This document shows, in pieces, positions 45,323 through 55,396 of a DNA stretch of 64,000 nt (positions are counted from its first letter, which is position 1; every line of letters starts with the position of its first letter). The DNA lies in the NCBI RefSeq assembly GCF_029760915.1, contig NZ_CP121685.1, forward strand, positions 1,834,001 to 1,898,000, in the 5' to 3' direction. Source of the stretch: Olleya sp. YS (GTDB lineage: Bacteria; Bacteroidota; Bacteroidia; Flavobacteriales; Flavobacteriaceae). The notes beneath the pieces were generated by a model that did not search any database, had not been told where the DNA came from, and saw nothing but the letters and a program-made list of their open reading frames with translations. Both the position numbers and the translations under genes were made by a program.

Positions 45323-48300
45323 ATGAAGAAATTTTTACTAGCCCTCATATTTCTAAATACTTATATCACCTTTTCTCAAGATGTATTAATGCAAACAACT
45401 ACTGTTAATCAATGTGGTGGTGTGTTTTACGATTCTGGTGGAGCAGCTAATAATTATGCAGATGGTGAAAGTTTTATTTTGACTATTTGTCCAGACACGC
45501 CTGGTCAACAAGTACAATTAGATTTTACAGCATTTAGTACTCAATTAAATGCAGATGTTATGACCATCTACGATGGTGACGATACAACAGCTAATCCTTT
45601 TGGAACATATTCTGGTGGTGGAGCAGCAGCAAATCCTGGAATGTTTTCAGCAACTCCAACAAATCCTACGGGTTGTTTAACTATAGAGTTTGTTTCTGAT
45701 GGAGCAGGAAATACTAGTGGTTGGGAAGCAAACATATCTTGTTATGAACCTTGCCAAACAATTATATCTCAAATAGACACTACAATGCCAGCTCCAAATG
45801 GAGACGGTTATATAAGAGTCTGTCCAAATGAAGAAATCATTTTAAATGGTAGTGCAACATTTTCAGTAGATGGTACAGGAGCAACTTACGAATGGGATTT
45901 AGGTGATGGAAATTTTATAAGTGGTCAATCCGCGACGTTTTCTTATCCAACACCTGGCGTCTATATTGTCAATTTAAATGTAACAGATACTAATACGGAT
46001 CCTGGTCCTGGAGGTTGTACCAATGATAATTTAATTAATCAAGTAGTACAAGTAGGTACAGAACCTGATTTTGCTGGTACTCAGGCTGTAGATAATGTAA
46101 TTTGTTTCGGAGATTCAACAACTATAAATGGTGTAGTAACTCCAACTGAGTTTATTAACGATTGTACACCTCCTGTAAGTGGTTTAACATCCCTTCCCGA
46201 TGGAGGAGGTTTAACTTATGAAACCTCTGTGACAGTAGATTGTTATGATTCTGCGCAAACGCTAACAGATGTCAATCAAATTGTCGCTATATGTGTTAAT
46301 ATGGAGCACTCCTTTATGGGTGATTTAGATATAAATATTATAAGTCCTACAGGGCAATTAGCTGTGTTGAAAGGGTATCCTGGTGGAGGAGGTACTTATC
46401 TTGGTGGAGCTGACAACAATGACGATGAGGTACCTGGAGTTGGTGCAGAGTATTGTTTTTCTGTAACAGGTACAGTTACTTTAGAAAACGGACCTACAGT
46501 TATTGCTGGATCTAATCCTCCTAATAATTCTATTGTATCCGGAACATATTTACCCGAAGGTGGCTTTGGGCCATTATTAGGAAGTCCATTAAATGGAGAC
46601 TGGACTATACAAATTATTGATAATTTAAATATTGATGATGGTACTATTTTTTCATGGAGCATAGAGTTTGATCCTAACTTACAACCACCAGAATTATCAT
46701 TTACTCCTGTAACCGTTACTGAAGGATGGGATGCAGATCCTGCTATTGTAAGTACAACAGGTAATGATATTGTTGTACAACCTGCTACTGCGGGAACACA
46801 TTGTTTTACTTACAGAACTACAGATGATTTTGGTTGTGAATATACTGAAGTTGTGTGTATCGACGTATTGCCAGAAATTGATAATGGTTTGCCAAGCGAT
46901 TTGTTTTTATGTAATCCAGGTGCGCCACCTTATATTTTTGATTTAACTCAAAATGATGCTACTATTACTGCTCCTTCTGCTATTCCAGGTGATTTAGTAA
47001 TTACTTATTATGAAGCTCAAGCAGATGCAGATAATGACACAGCACCTATAGCTACACCAGCTAATTATAGTTCTTCAGCAGTGTTAGGAGTGCCTCAAAC
47101 CATTTATGTAAGAGTTGAATATTTAAATTCTGGGTGTTATGAAACTGAAACGTTTACTTTAAACATAACAACCCAACCAACAATAAATCCTGCTCCAGAT
47201 ATGGAGACTTGTGATGATCCTTCAAATGATGGGTTTGAACCATTTGATTTAGAGTCTCAAAATTTAGCTATTTTAGGGACGCAATCTTCTGCTAATTTTA
47301 TAGTTACTTATCATTTAAGCTTTGCTGATGCAGATATGGGAGTAGGAGCTTTGGTAAGTCCATATACCAATACGGTTAATCCACAACCAATTTATGTTAG
47401 AGTTCAAGTTATAAGTGATGCAGCTTGTTATATTGCCTCTCCAATACCAGTCTTTAATTTAATTGTTAATTTAAACGATGATTCATCGTTTACTATGACG
47501 CCTAATTGTGCTGGAGGAACAGTAAGTGGAGTAGTTACTCCAGGTGGTACGTTTTCTTTTAACCCTGTTCCTACAGATGGTGCTACTATAGATTCATCAA
47601 CTGGTGATGTAACTAATGGTGTCTCTGGAGCTAGTTATACTATTGAATATACGACTTCTGGAATTTGTCCAACAACAACTACTCAAGGTCTAACCATACA
47701 AACTACTGACGACCCTTCTTTCACACTACAACCAACATGCGATGGTGGTGTTGTAGATACAGTAACTACACCAGGTGGAACCTTTGCTTTTAATCCTGTT
47801 CCTACAGATGCAGCAGTTATAGATTCTACTACCGGAACTATTACAAGTGGTACATCAGGAGCAACTTATACAGTAGAATATACAACTAATGGTACTTGTC
47901 CAGATAACAGCACACAATCAGTTACTGTATTTCCTGCAGAAGATGCTACGTTTTCTGTAATTGAAAATTGTGATGGAGCAACCATGAATATTATTGGAGA
48001 TATGGGTGGAACATTCGTATTTAACCCTATGCCGACAGATAGCGCAACTATAGATGCAACAACAGGAGAAGTAACCAATGGAGTTTCTGGAACCACTTAT
48101 ACCGTAGAATATACAACTTCAGGACCTTGTCCTGAAAATAGTTTCCAAAATGTTACTGTTTTAAACCAAGATGATCCTTCTTTTACAGTTCAAGCTAATT
48201 GTGATGGTGGAATTGTAGATTCTGTCGTTACACCTGGCGGAACTTTTGCATTTAACCCAGCAGTAACAGATGCAGCGGTAATTGATGTCAATGCAGGTAC

Positions 48301-51300
48301 AGTAACATCTGCAACTCCAGGTGCAAGTTATACCATTGAATATACAACTGCAGGAGCTTGTACAGGCACTAGTACTCAAATTTTAAATGTGCTTTCTGCT
48401 GATGATTCCTCATTTACTTATACACCAACATGTGATGGAGGTGTAGTAGACACAGTAGCAACACCAGGTGGAACATTTACATTTAATACACCACCAGCAG
48501 ATGCAGCAGTTTTAGACGCTTCATCTGGTTTAATAATAGGAGGAAATCCTAACTCAACTTATAGTGTTGATTACACGACTAATGGACCATGTCCAACAAC
48601 AACTAATCAATCAGTAACTGTATATCCAGAACCTGTTGCAATAGCACCTACTCCACTTGAAGTATGTGATGATAACACTCCAGACGGATTCACATCTATA
48701 GACTTAAGCATAAAAAACAATGAGATTAGTGGAGGTAATCCAGCCTATGCAGTGACGTATTATCTAACGCAAATGGATGCAGATATGGAAGTTAATCCAT
48801 TACCAATTCCCTACACAAATATTAGTAATCCACAAGTGATTTTTGTACGAGTTGAGGATGTTAATACAAGCTGTTACACAACTACAACCTTACAATTAGA
48901 TGTCGAGCAAGCACCAGTAGCCTTTACACCAACCCCTTTAGAGTTTTGTGATCCAGACAGTGATGGTTTTGGCGTATTTACATTAAGTGATGCCGAAGCG
49001 GAAATCACAGGAGGCGCACCAGGCTTAACGGTTACTTATCACGAAACACCAAGTGATGCCCAAAACAACGTCAATGCACTAGCTAGTCCATACAATAATA
49101 TTGTGGTAGACATGCAAACCATTTATGTACGCGTAGAAAGTTCAACAATAGCGACAGCTTGTGCTAGCTTTGTCGATTTAGTATTAATAGTAAACCCAAC
49201 ACCTCAGATTACAGACCCAAGCCCATTAGAAGTTTGTGATAACGATGCAGATGGTATAGCAATATTTGATTTAGAATTAAACAATGCAGAGATTTTAAAC
49301 CAATTAGATACAGATGCGACTAACGATCTAGCAGCAGCAGACTATACCATCACGTTTTATGAGACTGCAGCCAATGCAGCAGTACCGCAAAACGCTATAG
49401 CCACACCTAATGCCTACACCAATACTACACCAGACATGCAAACCGTTTGGGTGCGTGTAGATGATAATACTAATGGGTGTTCTACCATAACCACTATGGA
49501 TTTAATAGTCAATCCATTACCAGTATTAGTACAACCAGACCCATTAGAGTTATGCGATTACAATAATCCAGGAGATGAGGTAGAAGCTTTTAATTTAGAA
49601 GATGCTAATGCACAAATATTAAACGGACAAACGGGAATTACATTAACGTATTACGACACACAAGCAGGAGCAGACAATGCAATCGCAGCAAATCAGATTT
49701 TTAGCCCTTATACCAATACCATAGTTGCTCCAGCAACGTCAGCAAACCCACAAACAATTTATATACGTGCAGAAGATAATGTAACAGGCTGTGTTAGTAC
49801 TATAACCTTAGATTTAAGAGTCAATCCTATCCCGTCACCAGTAGCCAATCCAACAGCACTAGTAGAATGTGATGACGATAACGATGGGTTTACCAGCTTT
49901 GATTTAGACAGTCAAACAGCAACCATATTAAATGGCGAGCCAGACGTTAGCATTAGCTACCACGAAACCCAAGCAGATGCGACCAATGACTTAAACCCAT
50001 TAACCAGTCCATACACCAATATTGTAGCCAACAATCAAATGATATATGTTAGAGCAGAAAACGATCTAACAGGCTGTATTACCGTTGTTGTATTACCACT
50101 AGAAGTACAACCTTCACCAGTAGTACCAGTAGCTTTAGACGATTATATTGTGTGTGATGATAATAGTGATGGCTTCAATCAATTTGATTTTGATACGGTC
50201 ATGACACCGCAAATCTTAGGAGCTCAAAACCCAGCAGATTTTACATTAACCTATCACACTACACAATTAAACGCAGAGAATGGTACCAGTCCAATTGTCA
50301 ATACAGGCAACTATACCAATGCTACCAATCCACAAACTATTTATATCAGACTAGTTAGTAATACCAATGGATGTGTAAGTACAGGACAGTTTATTATACG
50401 TGTAGAGTTCCCACCAGTAATTGTGCAACCAACACCATTAGCCATTTGTGATGAGCTAGACGCTAACTATTATGAAAATAATGATGACATGGCAGTCTTT
50501 GATTTAACGGTTAAGAATGACGAAATCACCGCAGGAAACGTCAGTTGGATTGTTACCTATTACGAAACCCAAGCAGATGCACAAGCAGACACCAACGCTA
50601 TAGTAGACCCAACCATGTATACCAATATGATGGTTAATGGCAATCCAGCCAATCCACAGACGGTATATGTTAGAGTTACAGATGAAGACACAGGATGCTT
50701 CAGTTTTACCACACTTACTATTCGTGTGTTACCAAACCCAACACCAACACCAAATCCAGATAATTTAGAGTTGTGTGATGATGTTAACGTCGTTGGTCCA
50801 AACGATTTAATAGAAATCTTTGATTTAACTACCAATGAAGTGGCAACCATTAATGGCGAAGCAGGAGTAAGCGCAAGCTACTATACAGATTTAAATGACG
50901 CCTTATCAGGAACCAATCAAATAGCAGATCCAACGATGCATACCAATGAGGATCCAGCCAATCCAGGCGTAGCCATCAATCCACAAACCATCTATGTACG
51001 TGTTACAAACGGGACAGATGCAACAGGAACAAGCGGAACAGGATGTTATACCATTGTTAGTTTTGATGTAATTGTCAATCCATTACCAGTAGTAAGTCCA
51101 ATAGAAGATTATATCTATTGCGAACTATTTAACGATGGACAATACGGATTTGATTTAGAAAGTAAAACAGACGAGATATTAAATGGACAAGACCCAAGTA
51201 TATTCACGGTAACCTACCATGAAACACAAGGTGAAGCAGACACAGCGATGAATGCATTAAGCAGTCCGTATACCAATACCAGTAACCCACAAACCATTTA

Positions 51301-52516
51301 TGTAAATATTACCAATACGCTAACGGGTTGTGACACGACGACCAGCTTCAATATAGAAGTTCAAGAAGCCGCACAAGCCAATCCAGATATGGTACCAATC
51401 GTATATGAGATTTGTGATGATAATATGGAGACTGATGGAGATACGACTAACGACAGTGCTCAGTTTGATTTACTAACTCAAAACCCAGACGTGTTAGATG
51501 GACAAGATCCAGCCAACTACATTGTTAGCTACTATGCGACACAAGCAGATGCAGATGCAGGTACCAATCCAATACCATTCTTGTATGAAAATACGACCAA
51601 CCCACAAGTCATTTATGTACGTGTGGATAACGACACGATGGTAGATGACGGTACAGGAACCGGAACCATGATAGACAGTTCTATTTGTTATGAAACTGCA
51701 GAAATCACCTTGCAAGTCAACCCATTACCAGAGTTTGATATAGACGATAGCTATTTGCTATGTATCAATACTAACGGAACAGAAGTGGTTAATCCACCAG
51801 TAATAGAAACAGGATTAAACACTACAGACTATACCTTTGAGTGGTTATTAGAAGGTGTTACCCTTGCAGGAGAAACCGGAAGTAGTTTAACACCAACACA
51901 AGGCGGAAACTATACTGTGATTGTTACAGATGTGACCACAAGTAGTGTTACGATGTGTCAAAACTCAGATACCACTATTGTAGAAGAAAGCGAACCACCA
52001 GTGGTAGACGCAGAGGTTACCACCGAAGCGTTTGCAGACGTCCATAATATATTAGTCACAGCCACAGGAAGCGGAGTCTCAGCTTACGAGTTTAGCTTAG
52101 ATGATGGTGTATGGGAATTAGGTGTATTAAATACAGATGGCAGCTACACTTATACCTTTACAGATGTTGCAGGAGGCGATCATATAATAACGGTAAGAGA
52201 CATCAATGGATGTGGAGAAACCAGTGTGCCAGTAACCGTAATGGACTACCCACACTTCTTTACACCAAATGATGATGGCTTTAATGACACTTGGAATATT
52301 TACGGAATCCAAAACCAGCCAGATGCAGTCATCTACATCTTTGACCGTTATGGTAAGTTGTTAAAGCAGTTAAGTCCAACCAGTCCAGGATGGGATGGAA
52401 CCTTTAATGGTAACCCAATGCCAACCAGTGACTATTGGTTTACAATAGACTATAAAGAACCAAGTGATTTAACACAGCAAAAACAATTTAAAGCACACTT
52501 TACTTTAAAACGATAA
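45323..52516 (+). CDS. Giant repeat-containing secreted protein with gliding-motility (T9SS type B) C-terminal domain
   Basis: A 2397-residue protein starting at ATG 45323 (an earlier in-frame TTG lies before the signal peptide). Order: signal peptide (cut near TFSQ); CUB-like domain (about 20-125, IYDGDD, GCLTIEF, GWEANISC); PKD domain (about 150-245, YEWDLGDG); P-domain-like region (about 280-450, HSFMGDLDINIISP); two adhesin repeats; five 77-residue TPGGTF repeats (about 720-1109); ten roughly 100-residue repeats (about 1110-2135, SPYTN, NPQTIYVRV); and the CTD (FFTPNDDGFNDTW, IFDRYGKLLKQL). It is probably exported by the type IX system and attached to the surface. Ligand unknown. Confidence 0.93.
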   Translation: MKKFLLALIFLNTYITFSQDVLMQTTTVNQCGGVFYDSGGAANNYADGESFILTICPDTPGQQVQLDFTAFSTQLNADVMTIYDGDDTTANPFGTYSGGGAAANPGMFSATPTNPTGCLTIEFVSDGAGNTSGWEANISCYEPCQTIISQIDTTMPAPNGDGYIRVCPNEEIILNGSATFSVDGTGATYEWDLGDGNFISGQSATFSYPTPGVYIVNLNVTDTNTDPGPGGCTNDNLINQVVQVGTEPDFAGTQAVDNVICFGDSTTINGVVTPTEFINDCTPPVSGLTSLPDGGGLTYETSVTVDCYDSAQTLTDVNQIVAICVNMEHSFMGDLDINIISPTGQLAVLKGYPGGGGTYLGGADNNDDEVPGVGAEYCFSVTGTVTLENGPTVIAGSNPPNNSIVSGTYLPEGGFGPLLGSPLNGDWTIQIIDNLNIDDGTIFSWSIEFDPNLQPPELSFTPVTVTEGWDADPAIVSTTGNDIVVQPATAGTHCFTYRTTDDFGCEYTEVVCIDVLPEIDNGLPSDLFLCNPGAPPYIFDLTQNDATITAPSAIPGDLVITYYEAQADADNDTAPIATPANYSSSAVLGVPQTIYVRVEYLNSGCYETETFTLNITTQPTINPAPDMETCDDPSNDGFEPFDLESQNLAILGTQSSANFIVTYHLSFADADMGVGALVSPYTNTVNPQPIYVRVQVISDAACYIASPIPVFNLIVNLNDDSSFTMTPNCAGGTVSGVVTPGGTFSFNPVPTDGATIDSSTGDVTNGVSGASYTIEYTTSGICPTTTTQGLTIQTTDDPSFTLQPTCDGGVVDTVTTPGGTFAFNPVPTDAAVIDSTTGTITSGTSGATYTVEYTTNGTCPDNSTQSVTVFPAEDATFSVIENCDGATMNIIGDMGGTFVFNPMPTDSATIDATTGEVTNGVSGTTYTVEYTTSGPCPENSFQNVTVLNQDDPSFTVQANCDGGIVDSVVTPGGTFAFNPAVTDAAVIDVNAGTVTSATPGASYTIEYTTAGACTGTSTQILNVLSADDSSFTYTPTCDGGVVDTVATPGGTFTFNTPPADAAVLDASSGLIIGGNPNSTYSVDYTTNGPCPTTTNQSVTVYPEPVAIAPTPLEVCDDNTPDGFTSIDLSIKNNEISGGNPAYAVTYYLTQMDADMEVNPLPIPYTNISNPQVIFVRVEDVNTSCYTTTTLQLDVEQAPVAFTPTPLEFCDPDSDGFGVFTLSDAEAEITGGAPGLTVTYHETPSDAQNNVNALASPYNNIVVDMQTIYVRVESSTIATACASFVDLVLIVNPTPQITDPSPLEVCDNDADGIAIFDLELNNAEILNQLDTDATNDLAAADYTITFYETAANAAVPQNAIATPNAYTNTTPDMQTVWVRVDDNTNGCSTITTMDLIVNPLPVLVQPDPLELCDYNNPGDEVEAFNLEDANAQILNGQTGITLTYYDTQAGADNAIAANQIFSPYTNTIVAPATSANPQTIYIRAEDNVTGCVSTITLDLRVNPIPSPVANPTALVECDDDNDGFTSFDLDSQTATILNGEPDVSISYHETQADATNDLNPLTSPYTNIVANNQMIYVRAENDLTGCITVVVLPLEVQPSPVVPVALDDYIVCDDNSDGFNQFDFDTVMTPQILGAQNPADFTLTYHTTQLNAENGTSPIVNTGNYTNATNPQTIYIRLVSNTNGCVSTGQFIIRVEFPPVIVQPTPLAICDELDANYYENNDDMAVFDLTVKNDEITAGNVSWIVTYYETQADAQADTNAIVDPTMYTNMMVNGNPANPQTVYVRVTDEDTGCFSFTTLTIRVLPNPTPTPNPDNLELCDDVNVVGPNDLIEIFDLTTNEVATINGEAGVSASYYTDLNDALSGTNQIADPTMHTNEDPANPGVAINPQTIYVRVTNGTDATGTSGTGCYTIVSFDVIVNPLPVVSPIEDYIYCELFNDGQYGFDLESKTDEILNGQDPSIFTVTYHETQGEADTAMNALSSPYTNTSNPQTIYVNITNTLTGCDTTTSFNIEVQEAAQANPDMVPIVYEICDDNMETDGDTTNDSAQFDLLTQNPDVLDGQDPANYIVSYYATQADADAGTNPIPFLYENTTNPQVIYVRVDNDTMVDDGTGTGTMIDSSICYETAEITLQVNPLPEFDIDDSYLLCINTNGTEVVNPPVIETGLNTTDYTFEWLLEGVTLAGETGSSLTPTQGGNYTVIVTDVTTSSVTMCQNSDTTIVEESEPPVVDAEVTTEAFADVHNILVTATGSGVSAYEFSLDDGVWELGVLNTDGSYTYTFTDVAGGDHIITVRDINGCGETSVPVTVMDYPHFFTPNDDGFNDTWNIYGIQNQPDAVIYIFDRYGKLLKQLSPTSPGWDGTFNGNPMPTSDYWFTIDYKEPSDLTQQKQFKAHFTLKR
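47483..48640 (+). repeat. Five tandem 77-codon repeats in the giant adhesin
   Basis: Each unit carries CDGG-V, TPGGTF-FNP-PTDAA-ID, and YT-EYTT-G-CP, at about 231-base spacing. DNA identity between copies is moderate, so the repeats are old rather than freshly duplicated. Confidence 0.85.
48660..51725 (+). repeat. Ten tandem roughly 100-codon repeats in the giant adhesin
   Basis: Each unit contains a CDD-NDGF-like acidic start, a FDL...EILNG segment, TYHETQADA, SPYTN and NPQTIYVRV, closing with TGC and a V-P-P spacer. Two divergent copies sit upstream, before the TPGGTF block. The acidic D-x-D-x-DG start could bind calcium. Confidence 0.88.
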
Positions 52517-52537
52517 GATTGCTTAAAAACATAAACA

Positions 52538-52571
52538 TAAAAAAGCCTGAACATCTCGTTCAGGCTTTTTT
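52538..52571 (+). terminator. Intrinsic terminator after the giant adhesin
   Basis: Perfect 13-bp stem AAAAAGCCTGAAC (52540-52552) / GTTCAGGCTTTTT (52558-52570). Confidence 0.92.
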
Positions 52572-52591
52572 AATACCATTAAGAACTAAAA

Positions 52592-52684
52592 TTACTTTAC
52601 TTCAAAAGTAAGTTTTAGATTTACTCTAAACTCAGTAACATCATCATCTTTAATAATAGTGATATAGAACGTATGTTTTTTACA
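52592..52684 (-). pseudogene. Possible gene remnant (30 codons)
   Basis: On the minus strand an open frame bounded by a stop (52685-52687) ends KDDDVTEFRVNLKLTFEVK at 52592-52594. It has no start codon. The sequence looks like a real protein C-terminus, but 30 codons prove little; it could also be chance. Confidence 0.3.
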
Positions 52685-52705
52685 CTAATTGACAAATTAT
52701 ATAGA

Positions 52706-52741
52706 CAAAAAAAAGTCCGAACTAGAAATTCAGACTTTTTA
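52706..52741 (-). terminator. Terminator downstream of the FadL-like gene
   Basis: Stem AAAAAGTC-GAA / TTC-GACTTTTT with one mismatch, with T-runs on the minus strand. It ends the leftward gene at 52760. Confidence 0.8.
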
Positions 52742-52759
52742 AATATTCAAGTATAAATT

Positions 52760-54280
52760 TTATAATTTAAAACCTAAGGTTAACGTAATGTTGGTATTAT
52801 CATTATTGATGTTAGCAGCATTAATTAAGCCTACATTGTAAAGTTGTTCGTTACGCTCTTGGCTAGAATTACTATAAGCTAAATCCAAATTTATAGCATT
52901 AAAATTATAACCTAAGCCTAACGAATATCCAGTCAAATCTCCAACAGTGCTTCCATCTGCATAAGGGCTTTCTTCAAATCTATAACCACCTCTGAAACTA
53001 AATTGTTTTACCTTGTATTCTGCCCCAATTCTATAAGTAGAAGCAGCAGTTAGTGTATTTTCAATTATCGTGTTTTGTAAATCAAAATAAGTGTCAGATG
53101 TAGGTTTAAATTTAGTTTTACTATAATCTCTTCTAGAGTAATCAAAACTAATTAATCCTTGTGTTCCAAATACATAAGCTAAGCTTCCTGTGATTTTGCT
53201 AGGCGATTGTATTCTGTAGCTTGGAAATACATTTAAAATGTTAGGATCTACTATTTGATAGAAATCTCCATTAGTGTCATCTAAAACTAAAGTTTCTAAA
53301 TATTGTGTAGTTTCTTCCCTTATGGTCATCCAGGTTGGAGAATCGTAAGTGAATCCAGCTCTTAGCTCGTTAGTTAGTTTAAAAATACTTCCTAATTGAA
53401 AAGAAAATCCAGAGCCATTAGTAGTAAGTGTGTTATCAAATAGCACTTCACCTACCGTTGAGCTTGCACTGGAATTAGATTCTAACAAACTAGTAAAACG
53501 GTTGTAGTTTAAAAAATGAGAATTAAGATTTAATCCCAAGTATATGTCATCCTCGTATTGAGCAGCCATATTAAAACTGATTTTTCCGTTATATCCTGTA
53601 GATGTATATAAATAATTTTGTTGAAATGAGTTACCAGTAATGTTACTAGAATAGTTAGTATTGTCATCATCAAATGAGTCAGGTTCTAATATGTAAGAAT
53701 CATAACCTAAAAAGGCTTGTTGATGTTGATAACCAAATGCACTACCAATTTCTGAATAGGCTTCCGATGTGGTTTCACCTGGAAATGATGAGATTTCATC
53801 CAAACGTAATCCTTGGGCATTTGCTAAAAAATAATTTCCAATACTTGTATTACCAGTACCAATTGCTCTCCAATCATCTTCGTAATTTTTTGTATTATCA
53901 AAAGCTAATCCTAGTGAAAATTTTCTCCAAGGAGAATTGTTATTTTGGTTTTTAAATACAAATACAGCTCCACCTTGGGTTAAGTCAATTGTAGAGTTTG
54001 ACGTGTTTCGATTACCGTTAAAGTAGTTAGTGTTATTGTCTTTACTATCACTACCCAATGAGATGGAAGCAAAACTAGTAGTAAAAACAGCGGAACCAGC
54101 TGGATTTAAGCTTATAGCACTTAAATCTCCACCTAGTGCTCCGAATGCTCCACCCATAGCTTGAAATCTTGCAGAACCTTTTATAGTTCCATCAGTATAC
54201 CTTAAGGCGTCGTTAATATCTTGTGCTTGACTTATAGACATAGATAGGGTACCTATGACTAGCATAATTAATTTCTTCAT
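52760..54280 (-). CDS. OmpP1/FadL-type outer-membrane transport protein
   Basis: A 506-residue protein with a signal peptide (cut after ISQAQ), the family opening GSARFQAMGGAFGALGGDLSAISLNPAGSAVF and a long run of beta strands ending in LTLGFKL. FadL-type proteins let hydrophobic compounds cross the outer membrane; the cargo here is unknown. It is 19 bases downstream of the low-complexity lipoprotein gene, so both are likely one unit. Confidence 0.9.
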   Translation of the reverse strand: MKKLIMLVIGTLSMSISQAQDINDALRYTDGTIKGSARFQAMGGAFGALGGDLSAISLNPAGSAVFTTSFASISLGSDSKDNNTNYFNGNRNTSNSTIDLTQGGAVFVFKNQNNNSPWRKFSLGLAFDNTKNYEDDWRAIGTGNTSIGNYFLANAQGLRLDEISSFPGETTSEAYSEIGSAFGYQHQQAFLGYDSYILEPDSFDDDNTNYSSNITGNSFQQNYLYTSTGYNGKISFNMAAQYEDDIYLGLNLNSHFLNYNRFTSLLESNSSASSTVGEVLFDNTLTTNGSGFSFQLGSIFKLTNELRAGFTYDSPTWMTIREETTQYLETLVLDDTNGDFYQIVDPNILNVFPSYRIQSPSKITGSLAYVFGTQGLISFDYSRRDYSKTKFKPTSDTYFDLQNTIIENTLTAASTYRIGAEYKVKQFSFRGGYRFEESPYADGSTVGDLTGYSLGLGYNFNAINLDLAYSNSSQERNEQLYNVGLINAANINNDNTNITLTLGFKL

Positions 54281-54299
54281 AAACTATTTGTTTTAAATT

Positions 54300-55295
54300 T
54301 TAACCTCTACCTCTTCTTGATCCTCCGCTGCTACCTCTTGATGAAGAACTACTTCTTGTAGAGTTACTTCTAGAAGGTGAGCTTGTTCTAGGTGTAGAAT
54401 TGTTGCTTCTAGGTCTTGACGAATTAGTTCTAGGTCTTGAGTTAGTACTCCTAGGTCTGGTAGTATTGGTTCTTGGTCTAGAATTTGTGCTTCTAGGTCT
54501 TGTGGTATTAGTTCTAGGTCTAGTAGTATTAGTTCTAGGTCTAGTAGTACTTGTTCTAGGCCTTGTAGTCGTATTAGTTCTTGGTCTAGTTGTAGTATTA
54601 GTTCTAGGTCTATTAACAGAATTTCTTGTACTTAAAACAGAACCTCTATTGGCAAGTGTTCCACGTCGTCCAGTGTTATAAGCAATTCCTCTTCTATAAT
54701 AATTATTTCTATTAAATCCATTATACGCATAACCATAGTATGGTGGGCACCATGCATTCCAACCAAATCCAAAACCAGCATTCCAACCCCAACCATAATT
54801 CCAAGCGTAAGGATTATTCCATCCCCAATTGTTCCATCCCCAATTATTCCAACCCCAACCCCAACGATTGAAGCCCCATGGTCTATTCCACGCCCAAGGA
54901 TTGTTCCAACCCCAACCAAAGTTATTCCATCCATTATCATATACGTTAATTACGACGTTTTCGTTAGCAGCTCCCCAACCACCATTTTGGTTTTCGCCAT
55001 CTAAAGTTTCATCGTAAGTACCTTGGTAAGAATCAATGTCAGTGAAAACATCATCAGATTCATTATATATTTCAGCTTCTAAAGCTTTTTCTTTAAAGTA
55101 ATTGGTGTAGTAATCATTATTAGTTTCTACTGGTCTAGCTTCCGTTTCTTGAACTTCAATTTGTGTAGAAGTTTCATAAATACCGTCACTTGTTTGTCCA
55201 ACGTATTGATATGAGCCACATGAGCTTAAAGCCAATACAGCAAAAAGCGCCATAAAAGCAGGTATTTTGTTAGATAAGTAGTTAATTAATTTCAT
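54300..55295 (-). CDS. Low-complexity lipoprotein with Trp/Gly/Asn-rich and Arg-Pro-Thr repeat regions
   Basis: A 331-residue lipoprotein (lipobox ALSSC). After an acidic region (about 40-105) comes a Trp/Gly/Asn-rich tract (about 118-190, units like WGWNNWGWNN) and then a basic tail (about 225-331) made of heptads of the type RPRTNTT, ending in a Ser/Arg/Gly run. The likely mature tail is strongly positive. No enzymatic domain is visible. It may be a surface or matrix-binding protein; a role was not assigned. Confidence 0.85.
   Translation of the reverse strand: MKLINYLSNKIPAFMALFAVLALSSCGSYQYVGQTSDGIYETSTQIEVQETEARPVETNNDYYTNYFKEKALEAEIYNESDDVFTDIDSYQGTYDETLDGENQNGGWGAANENVVINVYDNGWNNFGWGWNNPWAWNRPWGFNRWGWGWNNWGWNNWGWNNPYAWNYGWGWNAGFGFGWNAWCPPYYGYAYNGFNRNNYYRRGIAYNTGRRGTLANRGSVLSTRNSVNRPRTNTTTRPRTNTTTRPRTSTTRPRTNTTRPRTNTTRPRSTNSRPRTNTTRPRSTNSRPRTNSSRPRSNNSTPRTSSPSRSNSTRSSSSSRGSSGGSRRGRG
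54387..54612 (-). repeat. 21-bp tandem repeats encoding RPRTNTT heptads
   Basis: About ten near-identical 21-base units (two or three lengthened by a codon) give the RPRTNTT/RPRTNS array of the lipoprotein. Such arrays can change copy number by slippage. Confidence 0.85.
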
Positions 55296-55396
55296 AACGT
55301 GTTGTTTTTAATTGTTGAACATTACAAAAATAGTTAGTTTTGTCGAACTATTTTATTATTTAACATAATCACAATATTTGTGCCAAAATACTGTAT

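Noticed and set aside
47483-51725. Regularly spaced repeats that could suggest a CRISPR array or a retroelement
   Set aside because: The repeats are codon-based units of 77 or about 100 residues in an intact frame, with no unique spacers and no cas or reverse-transcriptase genes.
54400-54681. Plus-strand open frame rich in LGLVVLVL units opposite the low-complexity lipoprotein
   Set aside because: It is the antisense reading of the 21-bp repeats and has no start context or promoter.
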